A stretch of 37,243 nucleotides of DNA, from contig JAJYEF010000004.1 of the NCBI GenBank assembly GCA_021785915.1, positions 1 to 37,243 of the forward strand. The letters are read 5' to 3'. The position numbers were made by a program, and so were the translations under genes. Source of the stretch: a bacterium (lineage in GTDB: Bacteria > Patescibacteriota > Microgenomatia > Levybacterales > UBA12049). Of the stretch, positions 8,867 through 15,449 are shown piece after piece; position 1 is the stretch's first letter, and the number at the start of each line of letters is the position of its first letter. Under the pieces are notes generated by a model. The model worked only from the letters and a program-made list of their open reading frames with translations. It ran no database searches and was not told the DNA's origin.

Positions 8867-8997
8867 AAAATAATTTTGTCCTTGTCTATACTTTTTTTAA
8901 CGTTCTTAATTGACGGTTTTTCACCTAATTTTGCCGCAGATCTCAACGCGAGTATAAAAGAAAGTATAAATAGCAAAACAGTTATTGTTACAAACAT
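8845..8997 (-). CDS. Small single-pass membrane protein, 50 aa
   Basis: Reading the minus strand from the ATG at 8997..8995 gives MFVTITVLLFILSFILALRS, an N-terminal membrane helix, then a short basic tail with AKLGEKPSIKNVKKSIDKDK, ending at a TAA at 8847..8845. The start lies 8 bases after the stop of the LytR_C gene, the usual spacing of an operon partner, and the helix-plus-charged-tail composition is unlike random shadow sequence. The 3' end overlaps the convergent TPR gene by 22 bases. It is too short for family assignment. It may be anchored with, or act beside, the membrane-anchored LytR_C protein. Confidence 0.6.
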   Translation of the reverse strand: MFVTITVLLFILSFILALRSAAKLGEKPSIKNVKKSIDKDKIIFHSSSGR

Positions 8998-9005
8998 ACT
9001 TAGTT

Positions 9006-9800
9006 TTAATATTTTCCGCTTTGGGCTATATCTTTTCCTATTATTATTATAACATCAGCAATCCCGCTTCTCTCTATTTGCTCCTTCGGTATACCAAAAA
9101 ACGAGCTAAGCTTGTCAACCGTATAAGTATCCTGACCCGAGTATTCGACTTTTGACTTATCCTCCTCTCTGGAACTGCTCGTTACCAAAATCACATTTCC
9201 CCCGATATTATTTATATAAGATGAAATTCTTGCTCCAAGGCCGTTTACCTGGGTCGAATTAACAACCTCTATACTTTGATTTTCGCGGTATATTTCGGGA
9301 TCCGTAAATGTAAGGGATATAAGAGTACTTATCTGAGTTTGGGACAAACCGCTATTTATGCTTCTGACATAAATAGAGTCTGAAGAGACACTTTTAGTAA
9401 GTAAAAAAAGCCTTAATAAATCAATGGGTGTTAGGCCCGTAACGGAGTTGCCTAAAGGAAATTCCGAATTTAATAAAATAGACGCAATATTCCCGCTGTT
9501 AACACTTCCGTTTACTTTTATTTGTCCGTCGATAGGAACCGCAAGAAATTTGGATACGTCATAAGGGGCATTTGCAAGAGTTAAAACGGATATGGAATTA
9601 GGATTAGGGGAAAAAGATACAACTTCGGTTTGGTTGGTACCCCTAAGTACGACGTTAAACTTATGAACTCCGTCAAATTTACTGTCTTTGACGATAAAAG
9701 CAAGTTTTAATAAAAGGGACATTAATATCAAACCTGCCACGAGGATAATAAAAATCCCTGCAAGTCTCAAATTATTTTTTTTGGGAACTTTTTTAGACAT
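9006..9800 (-). CDS. Membrane-anchored LytR C-terminal domain protein
   Basis: The 264-aa product has a basic N-terminus, one membrane segment (about residues 12-35) and an external part. The C-terminal half carries IEVVNSTQVNGLGARISSYI followed by GGNVILVTSSS, the pattern of the LytR_C domain, and ends with a segment similar to ADVIIIIGKDI. No LytR-CpsA-Psr catalytic domain precedes it, so it is not itself a wall-polymer ligase. Residues about 75-140 resemble the vestige of an extracellular domain. It lies 3 bases after the 44-aa gene and 8 bases before the 50-aa gene, so the three form a unit behind the promoter at 9955..9984. Likely an envelope protein; specific role unknown. Confidence 0.78.
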   Translation of the reverse strand: MSKKVPKKNNLRLAGIFIILVAGLILMSLLLKLAFIVKDSKFDGVHKFNVVLRGTNQTEVVSFSPNPNSISVLTLANAPYDVSKFLAVPIDGQIKVNGSVNSGNIASILLNSEFPLGNSVTGLTPIDLLRLFLLTKSVSSDSIYVRSINSGLSQTQISTLISLTFTDPEIYRENQSIEVVNSTQVNGLGARISSYINNIGGNVILVTSSSREEDKSKVEYSGQDTYTVDKLSSFFGIPKEQIERSGIADVIIIIGKDIAQSGKY

Positions 9801-9803
9801 AAA

Positions 9804-9938
9804 TTAATAGTCTTTTTTCTTTTTGGAGACCAACTCGGGCATAGTAAAAACAGGAGGATTACTAACACTTACTTTATTTTGTTTATCCTTTTTTTGTTTC
9901 TTCTTATCCCCTTTATAATAACCGCCGAAACTACCCAT
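9804..9938 (-). CDS. Conserved-looking 44-aa basic protein
   Basis: On the minus strand an ATG at 9938 opens MGSFGGYYKGDKKKQKKDKQ, continues through NPPVFTMPELVSKKKKDY and stops at TAA (9806..9804). A strong Shine-Dalgarno, AAAGGGGGTGAT, ends 5 bases before the ATG, and a promoter lies just upstream, so the frame is almost certainly translated. The product has a Gly/Tyr-rich head, a lysine-rich middle and a PELV-containing tail, with no membrane segment. I recall similar FGGYYKG-starting short proteins in Microgenomates genomes but cannot verify this here. Nucleic acid or ribosome binding is a guess from the basic charge. Confidence 0.75.
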   Translation of the reverse strand: MGSFGGYYKGDKKKQKKDKQNKVSVSNPPVFTMPELVSKKKKDY

Positions 9939-9954
9939 AAAATCACCCCCTTTT

Positions 9955-9984
9955 ATTATATATAAAATAGGCTTTTCGCTTCAA
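9955..9984 (-). promoter_or_regulatory. Internal promoter after the pseudouridine synthase gene
   Basis: TTGAAG (9984..9979) overlaps the stop codon of the RluA-type gene and is followed after 18 bases by TATAAT (9960..9955). The Shine-Dalgarno GGGGGTGA follows directly, so the leader is about 10 nt and holds little else. Confidence 0.6.
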
Positions 9985-10724
9985 ACCCTTCTTTCCAAAC
10001 CATCCAGAAAATTCGAAAGTTCTTGCGGAAGCTCGGAGACAAACTCTACCCTATCCCCGCTTTTTGGATGGTTAAAAGAGATTTTTTTAGCATGAAGAAA
10101 CACTCTTTGTAAATACTTTCTGTCATTTCTTGAAACCTTACGTCCGGCATATAGAGGGTCCGCAAAAATAGGATGGTTTATGTATTTTAAATGTACCCTT
10201 ATTTGGTGTGTCCTCCCTGTCTTTGGATAAAGCTCAAGAAGGGTGAGCGCTTCTTTAACTTTATCCTGCACAAAATACAAGATATCTAAGACCTTATATT
10301 TTGTCAAAGAATCCTTTCCCCCGGCAAGAACCCCAAACCTTTTCCTGTTCCACGGAAGCCTTCCCACCGGTACGGAAATCTCTCCCTCGTGCTCAATTAA
10401 TCCGTGGACCAGAGCAACATAAATCTTTTCAACGATTCTCTGCTTGAACTGCTGCTGAAGGCTAACAAAACTTTCCATAGTCTTAGCAACAACAATAATT
10501 CCCGAAGTTTCCTTATCTATCCTGTGGACAATCCCTGCTCTTTTGTAAAAATCCGAAAGCTTATCGGTTTGAGCGTTTTTTGAGGCAAACGAAAGATAAT
10601 CTTCAACAAAATCTTGTAGCGTTTCTTCGTTTACGGTAGTTTCCGCCTTATTTACGGTAAATCCCGAAGGCTTATCGACAATCAGCAGATAGTCATCCTC
10701 ATAAATTACTTTAAACTTACTCAT
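9981..10724 (-). CDS. RluA/RluD family pseudouridine synthase
   Basis: The 247-aa enzyme isomerises uridines in rRNA (or tRNA). It shows the RluA signatures: an N-terminal YEDDYLLIVDKPSGFTVNK, the catalytic GIVHRIDKETSGIIVVAK with its aspartate, and the C-terminal GRTHQIRVHLKYINHPIFAD. It lacks the N-terminal S4 RNA-binding domain of RluC/RluD, matching the shorter RluA-like forms. Its ATG overlaps the stop of the upstream Lgt-like gene by 4 bases (10721..10724), so the two are translationally coupled. Which uridine it modifies cannot be told from sequence. Confidence 0.92.
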   Translation of the reverse strand: MSKFKVIYEDDYLLIVDKPSGFTVNKAETTVNEETLQDFVEDYLSFASKNAQTDKLSDFYKRAGIVHRIDKETSGIIVVAKTMESFVSLQQQFKQRIVEKIYVALVHGLIEHEGEISVPVGRLPWNRKRFGVLAGGKDSLTKYKVLDILYFVQDKVKEALTLLELYPKTGRTHQIRVHLKYINHPIFADPLYAGRKVSRNDRKYLQRVFLHAKKISFNHPKSGDRVEFVSELPQELSNFLDGLERRV

Positions 10725-11413
10725 TTCCTGGAAATATACTTGTCTATTATTTCCTGATTAATAATAAGGATTAAAGAAGCAAAAAGAGATACCAGCAAAA
10801 ATATATTTTCTGGCGCAATGAAAGAAAAAGTTTTGACATTTAACAAAAGCTTGGAGATAAAATAAATAAAAGAAAAGATAGAAATAAAGACCAGTCCCAA
10901 ACTTCCCTCTTTTATTTCCCCTCTGGAAGAATAAGGAAAAATAAGTTTAGTGAAAAGGAAAAAAGATAATATCGAAAATACAAGAATAATGTTAAAAAAA
11001 AGAGACGTCTTTCCCAAATAAACAAAGTAACCGATAATTAACCCTATTGGCAAAACACCTATAAACGCCATCATGAATATATCGAATAATCTACCAAAAG
11101 GCATTTTCTTAAACGAGGAATAAAAATAAGCAAATAAAGACCCACCCACTACCCCGCCGGGCAGCGACAAACCGGGAAAATAAGGAAGGTCAAAAAAAAC
11201 AAGCGGATTAAGAAAGCCTGGATTAAAATAAAAAAGCGCATAAAAAAACCTTGCGAAAAGCATTGAAACGAAAAATGTAAGAATTGCCATGCTGAATATC
11301 CTCTCCAAACTTATGTCTTTTCTTATGATCACGAAGTCGTCTCGTGCAAGGAAATAAACAAAATACATAAATATTACGAAACACAAAAGCAATATCGGCA
11401 AAACGAAAATCAT
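10721..11413 (-). CDS. Lgt-like membrane protein lacking catalytic residues
   Basis: The 230-aa protein has about seven membrane segments. Two stretches align with prolipoprotein diacylglyceryl transferase: ARFFYALFY (54-62), like the GRLGYVLFY motif, and GLSLPGGVVGG (81-91), like the MSFHGGLxG motif, followed by FGRLFDIF. The essential histidine of HGG is replaced by proline, and the conserved GRxGNFxNGE segment is replaced by GLIIGYFVYLG. The enzyme chemistry is therefore probably lost. It overlaps the pseudouridine synthase gene and follows the MFS gene by one base, within the nif3-efp run. Family resemblance is moderate, and a different membrane function is likely. Confidence 0.65.
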   Translation of the reverse strand: MIFVLPILLLCFVIFMYFVYFLARDDFVIIRKDISLERIFSMAILTFFVSMLFARFFYALFYFNPGFLNPLVFFDLPYFPGLSLPGGVVGGSLFAYFYSSFKKMPFGRLFDIFMMAFIGVLPIGLIIGYFVYLGKTSLFFNIILVFSILSFFLFTKLIFPYSSRGEIKEGSLGLVFISIFSFIYFISKLLLNVKTFSFIAPENIFLLVSLFASLILIINQEIIDKYISRK

Positions 11414-11414
11414 A

Positions 11415-12689
11415 CTACTCCCTGTCTGTTACAAAAGTCCTTATAAAAGCGAGCACCAAAACCACCAGGCCAACGAATGTTATTACAGATTTTACACCAA
11501 AAATATCGGCAAGTCCGCCGACAAGAATAACCGGCAGGATAGACAAAACACCCACCAGTGAATTAAGCACGCCGTACATTTTTCCTCTTAATTCATCCGT
11601 CGTTTCCTCCTGTAAAATTGTATTTGCCGGAACGAAAACAAATGCCGTTGCAAATCCTAAAACAAATGCCAAAAATACCATTATGTGTAAAACGTTTATC
11701 CTAAAAAGTTGCGGAAGAAATAAATTTATGTCCTGGATTATTTCCCTGGACTCAACTTTTGATCCATATGGCAAAAGTACGATAGCGATACCTAAAAGAA
11801 ACATCCCAAATTTAGTCAAAAGAGACTTAGAAACCTTATGGAAATAACTTCCTATAATTACCGCACCCAAAGCAAGTCCGATGATTGCCGGAGTAACGAA
11901 TAGCAAGGGAAAAGATTCGATATTTATACTTAAAACCTGCTTTGCGTAACCCGGGCCTATAACTGCAATGACTAAAATCAAAATTTGGGCAAGAGTTAAA
12001 GAAAAAAGGGCATGGTATAAAGACTTTGTTTTCGATATTATGTCTATAACATCTTTTATTTCCTGCCTGAAGCTCAAGCTTTTGACATCTATCTCCATCT
12101 TTTCATTCTTTCCATTTGAATATTTAATAAGCGAGGTAAAAAAAGCCGCCAGAAGAAATATTACCGTCAAAAGTAAAAATATATTAGCTCTTCCGACCAA
12201 ATATAAAATTGCTCCGGATGATGCATATGCCAAAAAAATCGACGCATATATACCCATCCCAAAAAGGGCGTTTGCCGACAAAAGGAGTTTCTTGTCCACC
12301 AAAAGAGGTATCATCGGTGTCTCCGCGGGTATAAAAAATTGGGTTACCAAAGATACTGTAAACGTCAACAAATAGACAATCACCAAATCTTTATATAACA
12401 CCAAGAGAGGGAAAACTATAATCGCCCTTAGGATATTTGTCCACAGCAAAACGTTTTTCTTATCCCACCTGTCTACCAAAACACCCGCTAAAATCCCGAA
12501 AAAAATTGAAGGCAAAGTAAAGGCAAGAACTACCCCGGAAACGGCTACTGATGAATTAGACACCCCGAACACTACCAAAAGAAGGGCGAATATAAAAAGA
12601 TTCATGGAAAACTGGGAAAAAAATTCTGCAAGCATCAAGTAAGAAAACGGTCTTATCCTAAGGGTTTTAATAATAAGGTTGTCGTTCAT
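11415..12689 (-). CDS. MFS transporter (exporter-like)
   Basis: The 424-aa protein has about 12 membrane segments arranged as two halves. The loop after TM2 carries GVLVDRWDKKNVLLWTNILR, the MFS motif A, and the C-terminal half has LRGKMYGVLNSLVGVLSILP, typical of the EntS/MefA-like exporter branch. Such proteins usually export small molecules by proton antiport. Its start is 8 bases after efp and its stop one base before the Lgt-like gene, so it belongs to the long minus-strand operon. Substrate is unknown. Confidence 0.9.
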   Translation of the reverse strand: MNDNLIIKTLRIRPFSYLMLAEFFSQFSMNLFIFALLLVVFGVSNSSVAVSGVVLAFTLPSIFFGILAGVLVDRWDKKNVLLWTNILRAIIVFPLLVLYKDLVIVYLLTFTVSLVTQFFIPAETPMIPLLVDKKLLLSANALFGMGIYASIFLAYASSGAILYLVGRANIFLLLTVIFLLAAFFTSLIKYSNGKNEKMEIDVKSLSFRQEIKDVIDIISKTKSLYHALFSLTLAQILILVIAVIGPGYAKQVLSINIESFPLLFVTPAIIGLALGAVIIGSYFHKVSKSLLTKFGMFLLGIAIVLLPYGSKVESREIIQDINLFLPQLFRINVLHIMVFLAFVLGFATAFVFVPANTILQEETTDELRGKMYGVLNSLVGVLSILPVILVGGLADIFGVKSVITFVGLVVLVLAFIRTFVTDRE

Positions 12690-12697
12690 AAAGGGTC

Positions 12698-13258
12698 CTA
12701 AGAAGCTTTTTCGGTATAAGCTCCGGTTCTTGTGTCTATACGCACTTTTTCTCCTATTTTTATAAAAAGTGGAACTTTTACCGTTAATCCGTTTTCAAGA
12801 GTTGCATCCTTAAAAACATTTGTCGCAGAATTACCCTTTACACCTGGTGCGGTTTCGATAACCGTAAATACCATTTTGGGCGGAAGGTTCATTGAAAGAG
12901 CTTCCTTATCCAAAAAGCTAATGTTGCAATTCTCGCCCTCTTTAAGGTAGTAAACGTCACTTCCGACAATCTTCAACGATACTCCGACCTGCTCAAAAGT
13001 TTGAGGATCCATAAAATATGCGCTGTCGCCGTCTTTATACAAATACTGCAGATCCTTTTTAATAACCTGCATATCGTTCACTTTTGCCCCGTTTATGAAA
13101 CTCTTATCCGTGATTGTTCCGGTCCTGACATTTTTTACTTTTACCTTAATATTCGCACTGCCCCGCCCCATTTTTATATGCTCATAAGAAAGCACCTGCA
13201 AAAGGTTTCCGTTTTCTTCAAAAATTGTACCCGAACGAAGGTCTGTTACACTAATCAT
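12698..13258 (-). CDS. efp: Elongation factor P
   Basis: The 186-aa product has the three-domain length of EF-P and clear family stretches: SVTDLRSGTIFEENGNLLQV, VKVKNVRTGTITDKSFINGA and, in the third domain, APGVKGNSATNVFKDATLEN with GLTVKVPLFIKIGEKVRIDT. EF-P enters the ribosomal E site and rescues stalls at proline runs. At the tip of the domain I loop, where most EF-Ps have a modified lysine, this one reads KMGRGSA, placing Arg at position 32, as in EF-Ps rhamnosylated by EarP. No modification enzyme gene is in the window. Its ATG overlaps the nif3 TGA (ATGA at 13258..13255), so translation is coupled. Confidence 0.96.
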   Translation of the reverse strand: MISVTDLRSGTIFEENGNLLQVLSYEHIKMGRGSANIKVKVKNVRTGTITDKSFINGAKVNDMQVIKKDLQYLYKDGDSAYFMDPQTFEQVGVSLKIVGSDVYYLKEGENCNISFLDKEALSMNLPPKMVFTVIETAPGVKGNSATNVFKDATLENGLTVKVPLFIKIGEKVRIDTRTGAYTEKAS

Positions 13259-14208
13259 TTCCTTTTAACTCTGATAAGTCCCGAACATGGGACTACCTCT
13301 ACTCCTTTTTTCTCCAACTCATCTAAAAATATATTAGCGCCGATTGAATCAGCTGCCATATGTCCGGTATCTATAACGTTTATGTGGAGTTTCCTTAATT
13401 CCGTTACGGCGTCTTCTGGAACATGCATTTCGATTATTGTTCCGACTCCTGCTTTTGCCATTTCTATGTATAACTCTTTTGAAGGGTTCGTCCCCCCGGT
13501 AAAACCGACGACTACCCTGCCTGCCCTGCTTTGCTCCGAACCCGAAACAAGGCTTGGTCCTGCTTTTCCTTTTGTGCTCTCGACAAATTCCGGTACTTCA
13601 TTCACATAGTCAAGTACCTCTCCCGCCGTCCTGAACGGTTTTTTAGAAAGATAATCCTGCATGAATTTGTTGCCTATATTATCCCATATAGTATGGAGAG
13701 CTAGAAATGGAACACCCAAAAGTCTTGCGGCGTCCACGGCTTGATTATGGTTTAATGGGCCAAATCTTCTTTTTACCTGGCCTTTTCTTTCCTCAAAGAG
13801 CGCATGGGCAACGTTTACCGGAACACCTGCCTCGGCAAACATATCTACCTGAACATCTATTACATCGTGTAGGCTTGCCAAAGCGGGACCCGATGGATGA
13901 TGAGATATTAAAATATCAAACTTTTCACCTTTTTGGTTAAGCCTGTCCAAAAGTAAAACCTCAGAAGCCTCCGCGTCAATGCCGACCAAAGCTTTTTTGA
14001 CTTTAGTGTTGAGATCACCGTACATTACCCTAGAATCGGAATAAGGATTTTTAAGCGACTCTTTATCAAAGTATTTTTTCTTTTTGTCGGGAAGTTCGTT
14101 GTACTGCTTTTTTAATCTTTTTAGCTCTTCTTCTACTTCTTTTTCGCCCCTTGGGTCTGCCTTTATGGCCATAGAAATTGCTAAATCGTAAATTTCCTGA
14201 AGTGTCAT
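13255..14208 (-). CDS. Nif3-like dinuclear metal centre protein (DUF34)
   Basis: The 317-aa protein belongs to the Nif3/GTP cyclohydrolase I type 2 group of toroidal metal proteins. Metal-ligand stretches are visible: DILISHHPSGPALAS in the N-terminal half and GHMAADSIGANIFLDEL near the C-terminus, plus VGIDA and GFTGGTNPSKE. The frame is open further upstream through the tRNA-Leu gene, which cannot be coding, so I chose the ATG at 14208; an extended -10 (TGCTAAAAT) ends 7 bases before it. Residues 20-60 form a charged helical insert (EKEVEEELKRLKKQY). Biochemical function of this family remains uncertain. It heads the efp-containing operon. Confidence 0.85.
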   Translation of the reverse strand: MTLQEIYDLAISMAIKADPRGEKEVEEELKRLKKQYNELPDKKKKYFDKESLKNPYSDSRVMYGDLNTKVKKALVGIDAEASEVLLLDRLNQKGEKFDILISHHPSGPALASLHDVIDVQVDMFAEAGVPVNVAHALFEERKGQVKRRFGPLNHNQAVDAARLLGVPFLALHTIWDNIGNKFMQDYLSKKPFRTAGEVLDYVNEVPEFVESTKGKAGPSLVSGSEQSRAGRVVVGFTGGTNPSKELYIEMAKAGVGTIIEMHVPEDAVTELRKLHINVIDTGHMAADSIGANIFLDELEKKGVEVVPCSGLIRVKRK

Positions 14209-14215
14209 AAACCCT

Positions 14216-14224
14216 ATTTTAGCA
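14216..14224 (-). promoter_or_regulatory. Extended -10 upstream of the nif3-efp operon
   Basis: The minus strand reads TGCTAAAAT, a TGn-extended -10, ending 7 bases before the ATG at 14208. Only a poor -35 (TTTATT, 17 bases upstream) is present. Transcripts could also read in from the tRNA-Leu gene just upstream. Confidence 0.45.
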
Positions 14225-14247
14225 TTTAGCCAATACAAAATAAAGTG

Positions 14248-14330
14248 TGGGCGAGGAGAGATTCGAACTCTCAAGGCCTTGCAGCCAATAGTTTTTGAGA
14301 CTATCGCGTATACCGTTCCGCCACTCGCCC
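14248..14330 (-). tRNA. tRNA-Leu (anticodon CAA)
   Basis: The minus strand folds as a class II tRNA. GGGCGAG (14330..14324) pairs with CTCGCCC (14255..14249), with discriminator A at 14248. The D stem is GCG/CGC, the anticodon stem ATAGT/ACTAT with loop CTCAAAA, and the T stem GAGAG/CTCTC with loop TTCGAAT. A 15-nt variable arm (GGC...GCC) is typical of leucine. The anticodon CAA (14297..14295) reads UUG. CCA is not encoded, so it must be added after transcription. It lies about 40 bases upstream of the nif3 start. Confidence 0.95.
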
Positions 14331-14338
14331 CGTTCACA

Positions 14339-14367
14339 ATTATACAAAATATTCTTGACTTTATAAA
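14339..14367 (-). promoter_or_regulatory. Probable tRNA-Leu promoter
   Basis: A perfect TATAAT (14344..14339) with a weak TTTATA 17 bases upstream. The -10 ends 8 bases before the mature 5' end, so the primary transcript would have almost no 5' leader. Confidence 0.5.
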
Positions 14368-14384
14368 CCCAGCTTAAGTATAAT
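14355..14384 (+). promoter_or_regulatory. Promoter of the 204-aa anchored protein gene
   Basis: TTGACT (14355..14360), 18 bases, TATAAT (14379..14384). It overlaps the divergent tRNA promoter. The ATG is at 14448, giving an unusually long leader of about 57 nt for this window. Confidence 0.65.
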
Positions 14385-14447
14385 TTTTGTTTACCGGCAT
14401 CTTAAGTATATTCTAAGCAACAATATCTTAAAATTCCTAGGTTTCGT

Positions 14448-15062
14448 ATGAAAGAAAAAACTCAGAATAAGTTCTTTAAGTTCCTAGACACTGTTAAAAG
14501 ACTACCAGATAAAAAACATCATCTGGATTTTGTAGCAGCGCTTCTTACAATTCCCGTCCTCTTATCTGTAATAATATTGAATTATACAAACCTCAATAAC
14601 ATGCAGAAACTAAAAACTACGCCTACTCCCACTAATGCACCCGTTACATTACTGCCCAACAAGCAACAAATCATCGTAGTCCCTCAAAATGCTATTCAAC
14701 AGGCGACTCCAAGCGCGACGCCCCCTCCGCAGTCATGCCAAAAAGATATCGGTCCCGTAACTATATCCTATCCTTCGGAAGGACAAACAGTTTCTGACAA
14801 CCCATTATGCGTAAATATAAGTTATGATAATCTTAACTATTGCTCGGTTGTATGGTCATATAGAATAAATAACGGCCAGTGGTCGGACTTTAACAGTAAT
14901 AATCCGTGCATCTATAATTTGCCAAATGGTAGCGTTAAATTTGACCTGAGAATTCAAAGTACGGTAATTCAAAAAGAAGTGGATTTGACGAGGAATTTTA
15001 CTTACGACGGTAATAGCTTAGCTACGCCAACGCCCGCAACTTCATCAGCTTCAACCCAGTAA
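14448..15062 (+). CDS. Membrane-anchored Thr/Pro-rich extracytoplasmic protein, 204 aa
   Basis: A basic cytoplasmic head of about 25 residues is followed by one membrane helix (about 27-45, AALLTIPVLLSVIILNY). Next is a Thr/Pro/Gln-rich linker (about 55-98, including TTPTPTNAP and ATPSATPPPQ) and a folded beta-rich domain of about 85 residues with four cysteines (CQKD, LCVN, YCSV, PCIY), which could form disulfides outside the cell. The tail is again Thr/Ser/Pro-rich (ATPTPATSSAS). The fold resembles an Ig-like module (VTISYPSEGQTVSDNPLCVN), but I cannot name a family. Convergent with the proline-rich gene; a bidirectional stem-loop lies between them. Confidence 0.75.
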   Translation: MKEKTQNKFFKFLDTVKRLPDKKHHLDFVAALLTIPVLLSVIILNYTNLNNMQKLKTTPTPTNAPVTLLPNKQQIIVVPQNAIQQATPSATPPPQSCQKDIGPVTISYPSEGQTVSDNPLCVNISYDNLNYCSVVWSYRINNGQWSDFNSNNPCIYNLPNGSVKFDLRIQSTVIQKEVDLTRNFTYDGNSLATPTPATSSASTQ

Positions 15063-15089
15063 AAGAAATTAAAAAAACCAAATTTACAA

Positions 15090-15128
15090 AAAATTAAACT
15101 AACAGGTTTTAAGTGCTAGTTTAATTTT
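15090..15128. terminator. Bidirectional terminator
   Basis: AAAATTAAACTA (15090..15101) and its exact complement TAGTTTAATTTT (15117..15128) form a 12-bp stem with a 15-nt loop, placed between two convergent genes. The stem itself ends in T-runs on both strands, so it can stop transcription from both sides. Confidence 0.7.
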
Positions 15129-15151
15129 GTATTATTGCTATCCAAATCGAG

Positions 15152-15442
15152 CTATAATGTTGTGCCTTGCTGTCCTCCGTCACCTTGTGTCGGATCCTGA
15201 CCGGGTAATCCCGACGGCGTTTGGGGAACCGATGTAGGCTCCGGTACTGCAGGTTCTGAAACAGGCGCAGTCGGCTCAACTGGCTGCTGTACGGGTGGTA
15301 CAACTGTCGGCTCTGTTGGTGGGACTGCCGGCTCTACCGGAGCTTGTGGCTCAGGCGCTTGCGGCGGAGTTCCCGGTACCGATGCTGTTCCCGGATCAGT
15401 TACAGGATTTGACACTGGCTGCTGTTGCTGTTGATCATCCAT
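15152..15442 (-). CDS. Proline-rich low-complexity protein, 96 aa
   Basis: The product starts MDDQQQQQPVSNPVTDPG and is then almost entirely Pro, Val, Glu, Thr, Gln and Ala in loose PEP/PVEP/PPTEP-type repeats, ending in a Gly/Gln tail (GDGGQQGTTL). It is certainly disordered and has no membrane segment or signal peptide. Translation is supported by a strong Shine-Dalgarno (AAGGGGGTGA) that lies within the last codons of dnaB, 7 bases separating the dnaB stop from this ATG. Several PP pairs occur but no PPP, so EF-P dependence is possible but not certain. Function is unknown. The position right behind the replicative helicase may reflect operon convenience only. Confidence 0.75.
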   Translation of the reverse strand: MDDQQQQQPVSNPVTDPGTASVPGTPPQAPEPQAPVEPAVPPTEPTVVPPVQQPVEPTAPVSEPAVPEPTSVPQTPSGLPGQDPTQGDGGQQGTTL

Positions 15443-15449
15443 TTAAAAT

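Noticed and set aside
13255-14337. Longer version of the Nif3-like gene beginning at 14337
   Set aside because: The first 43 codons run through the tRNA-Leu gene, so the ATG at 14208 is the real start.
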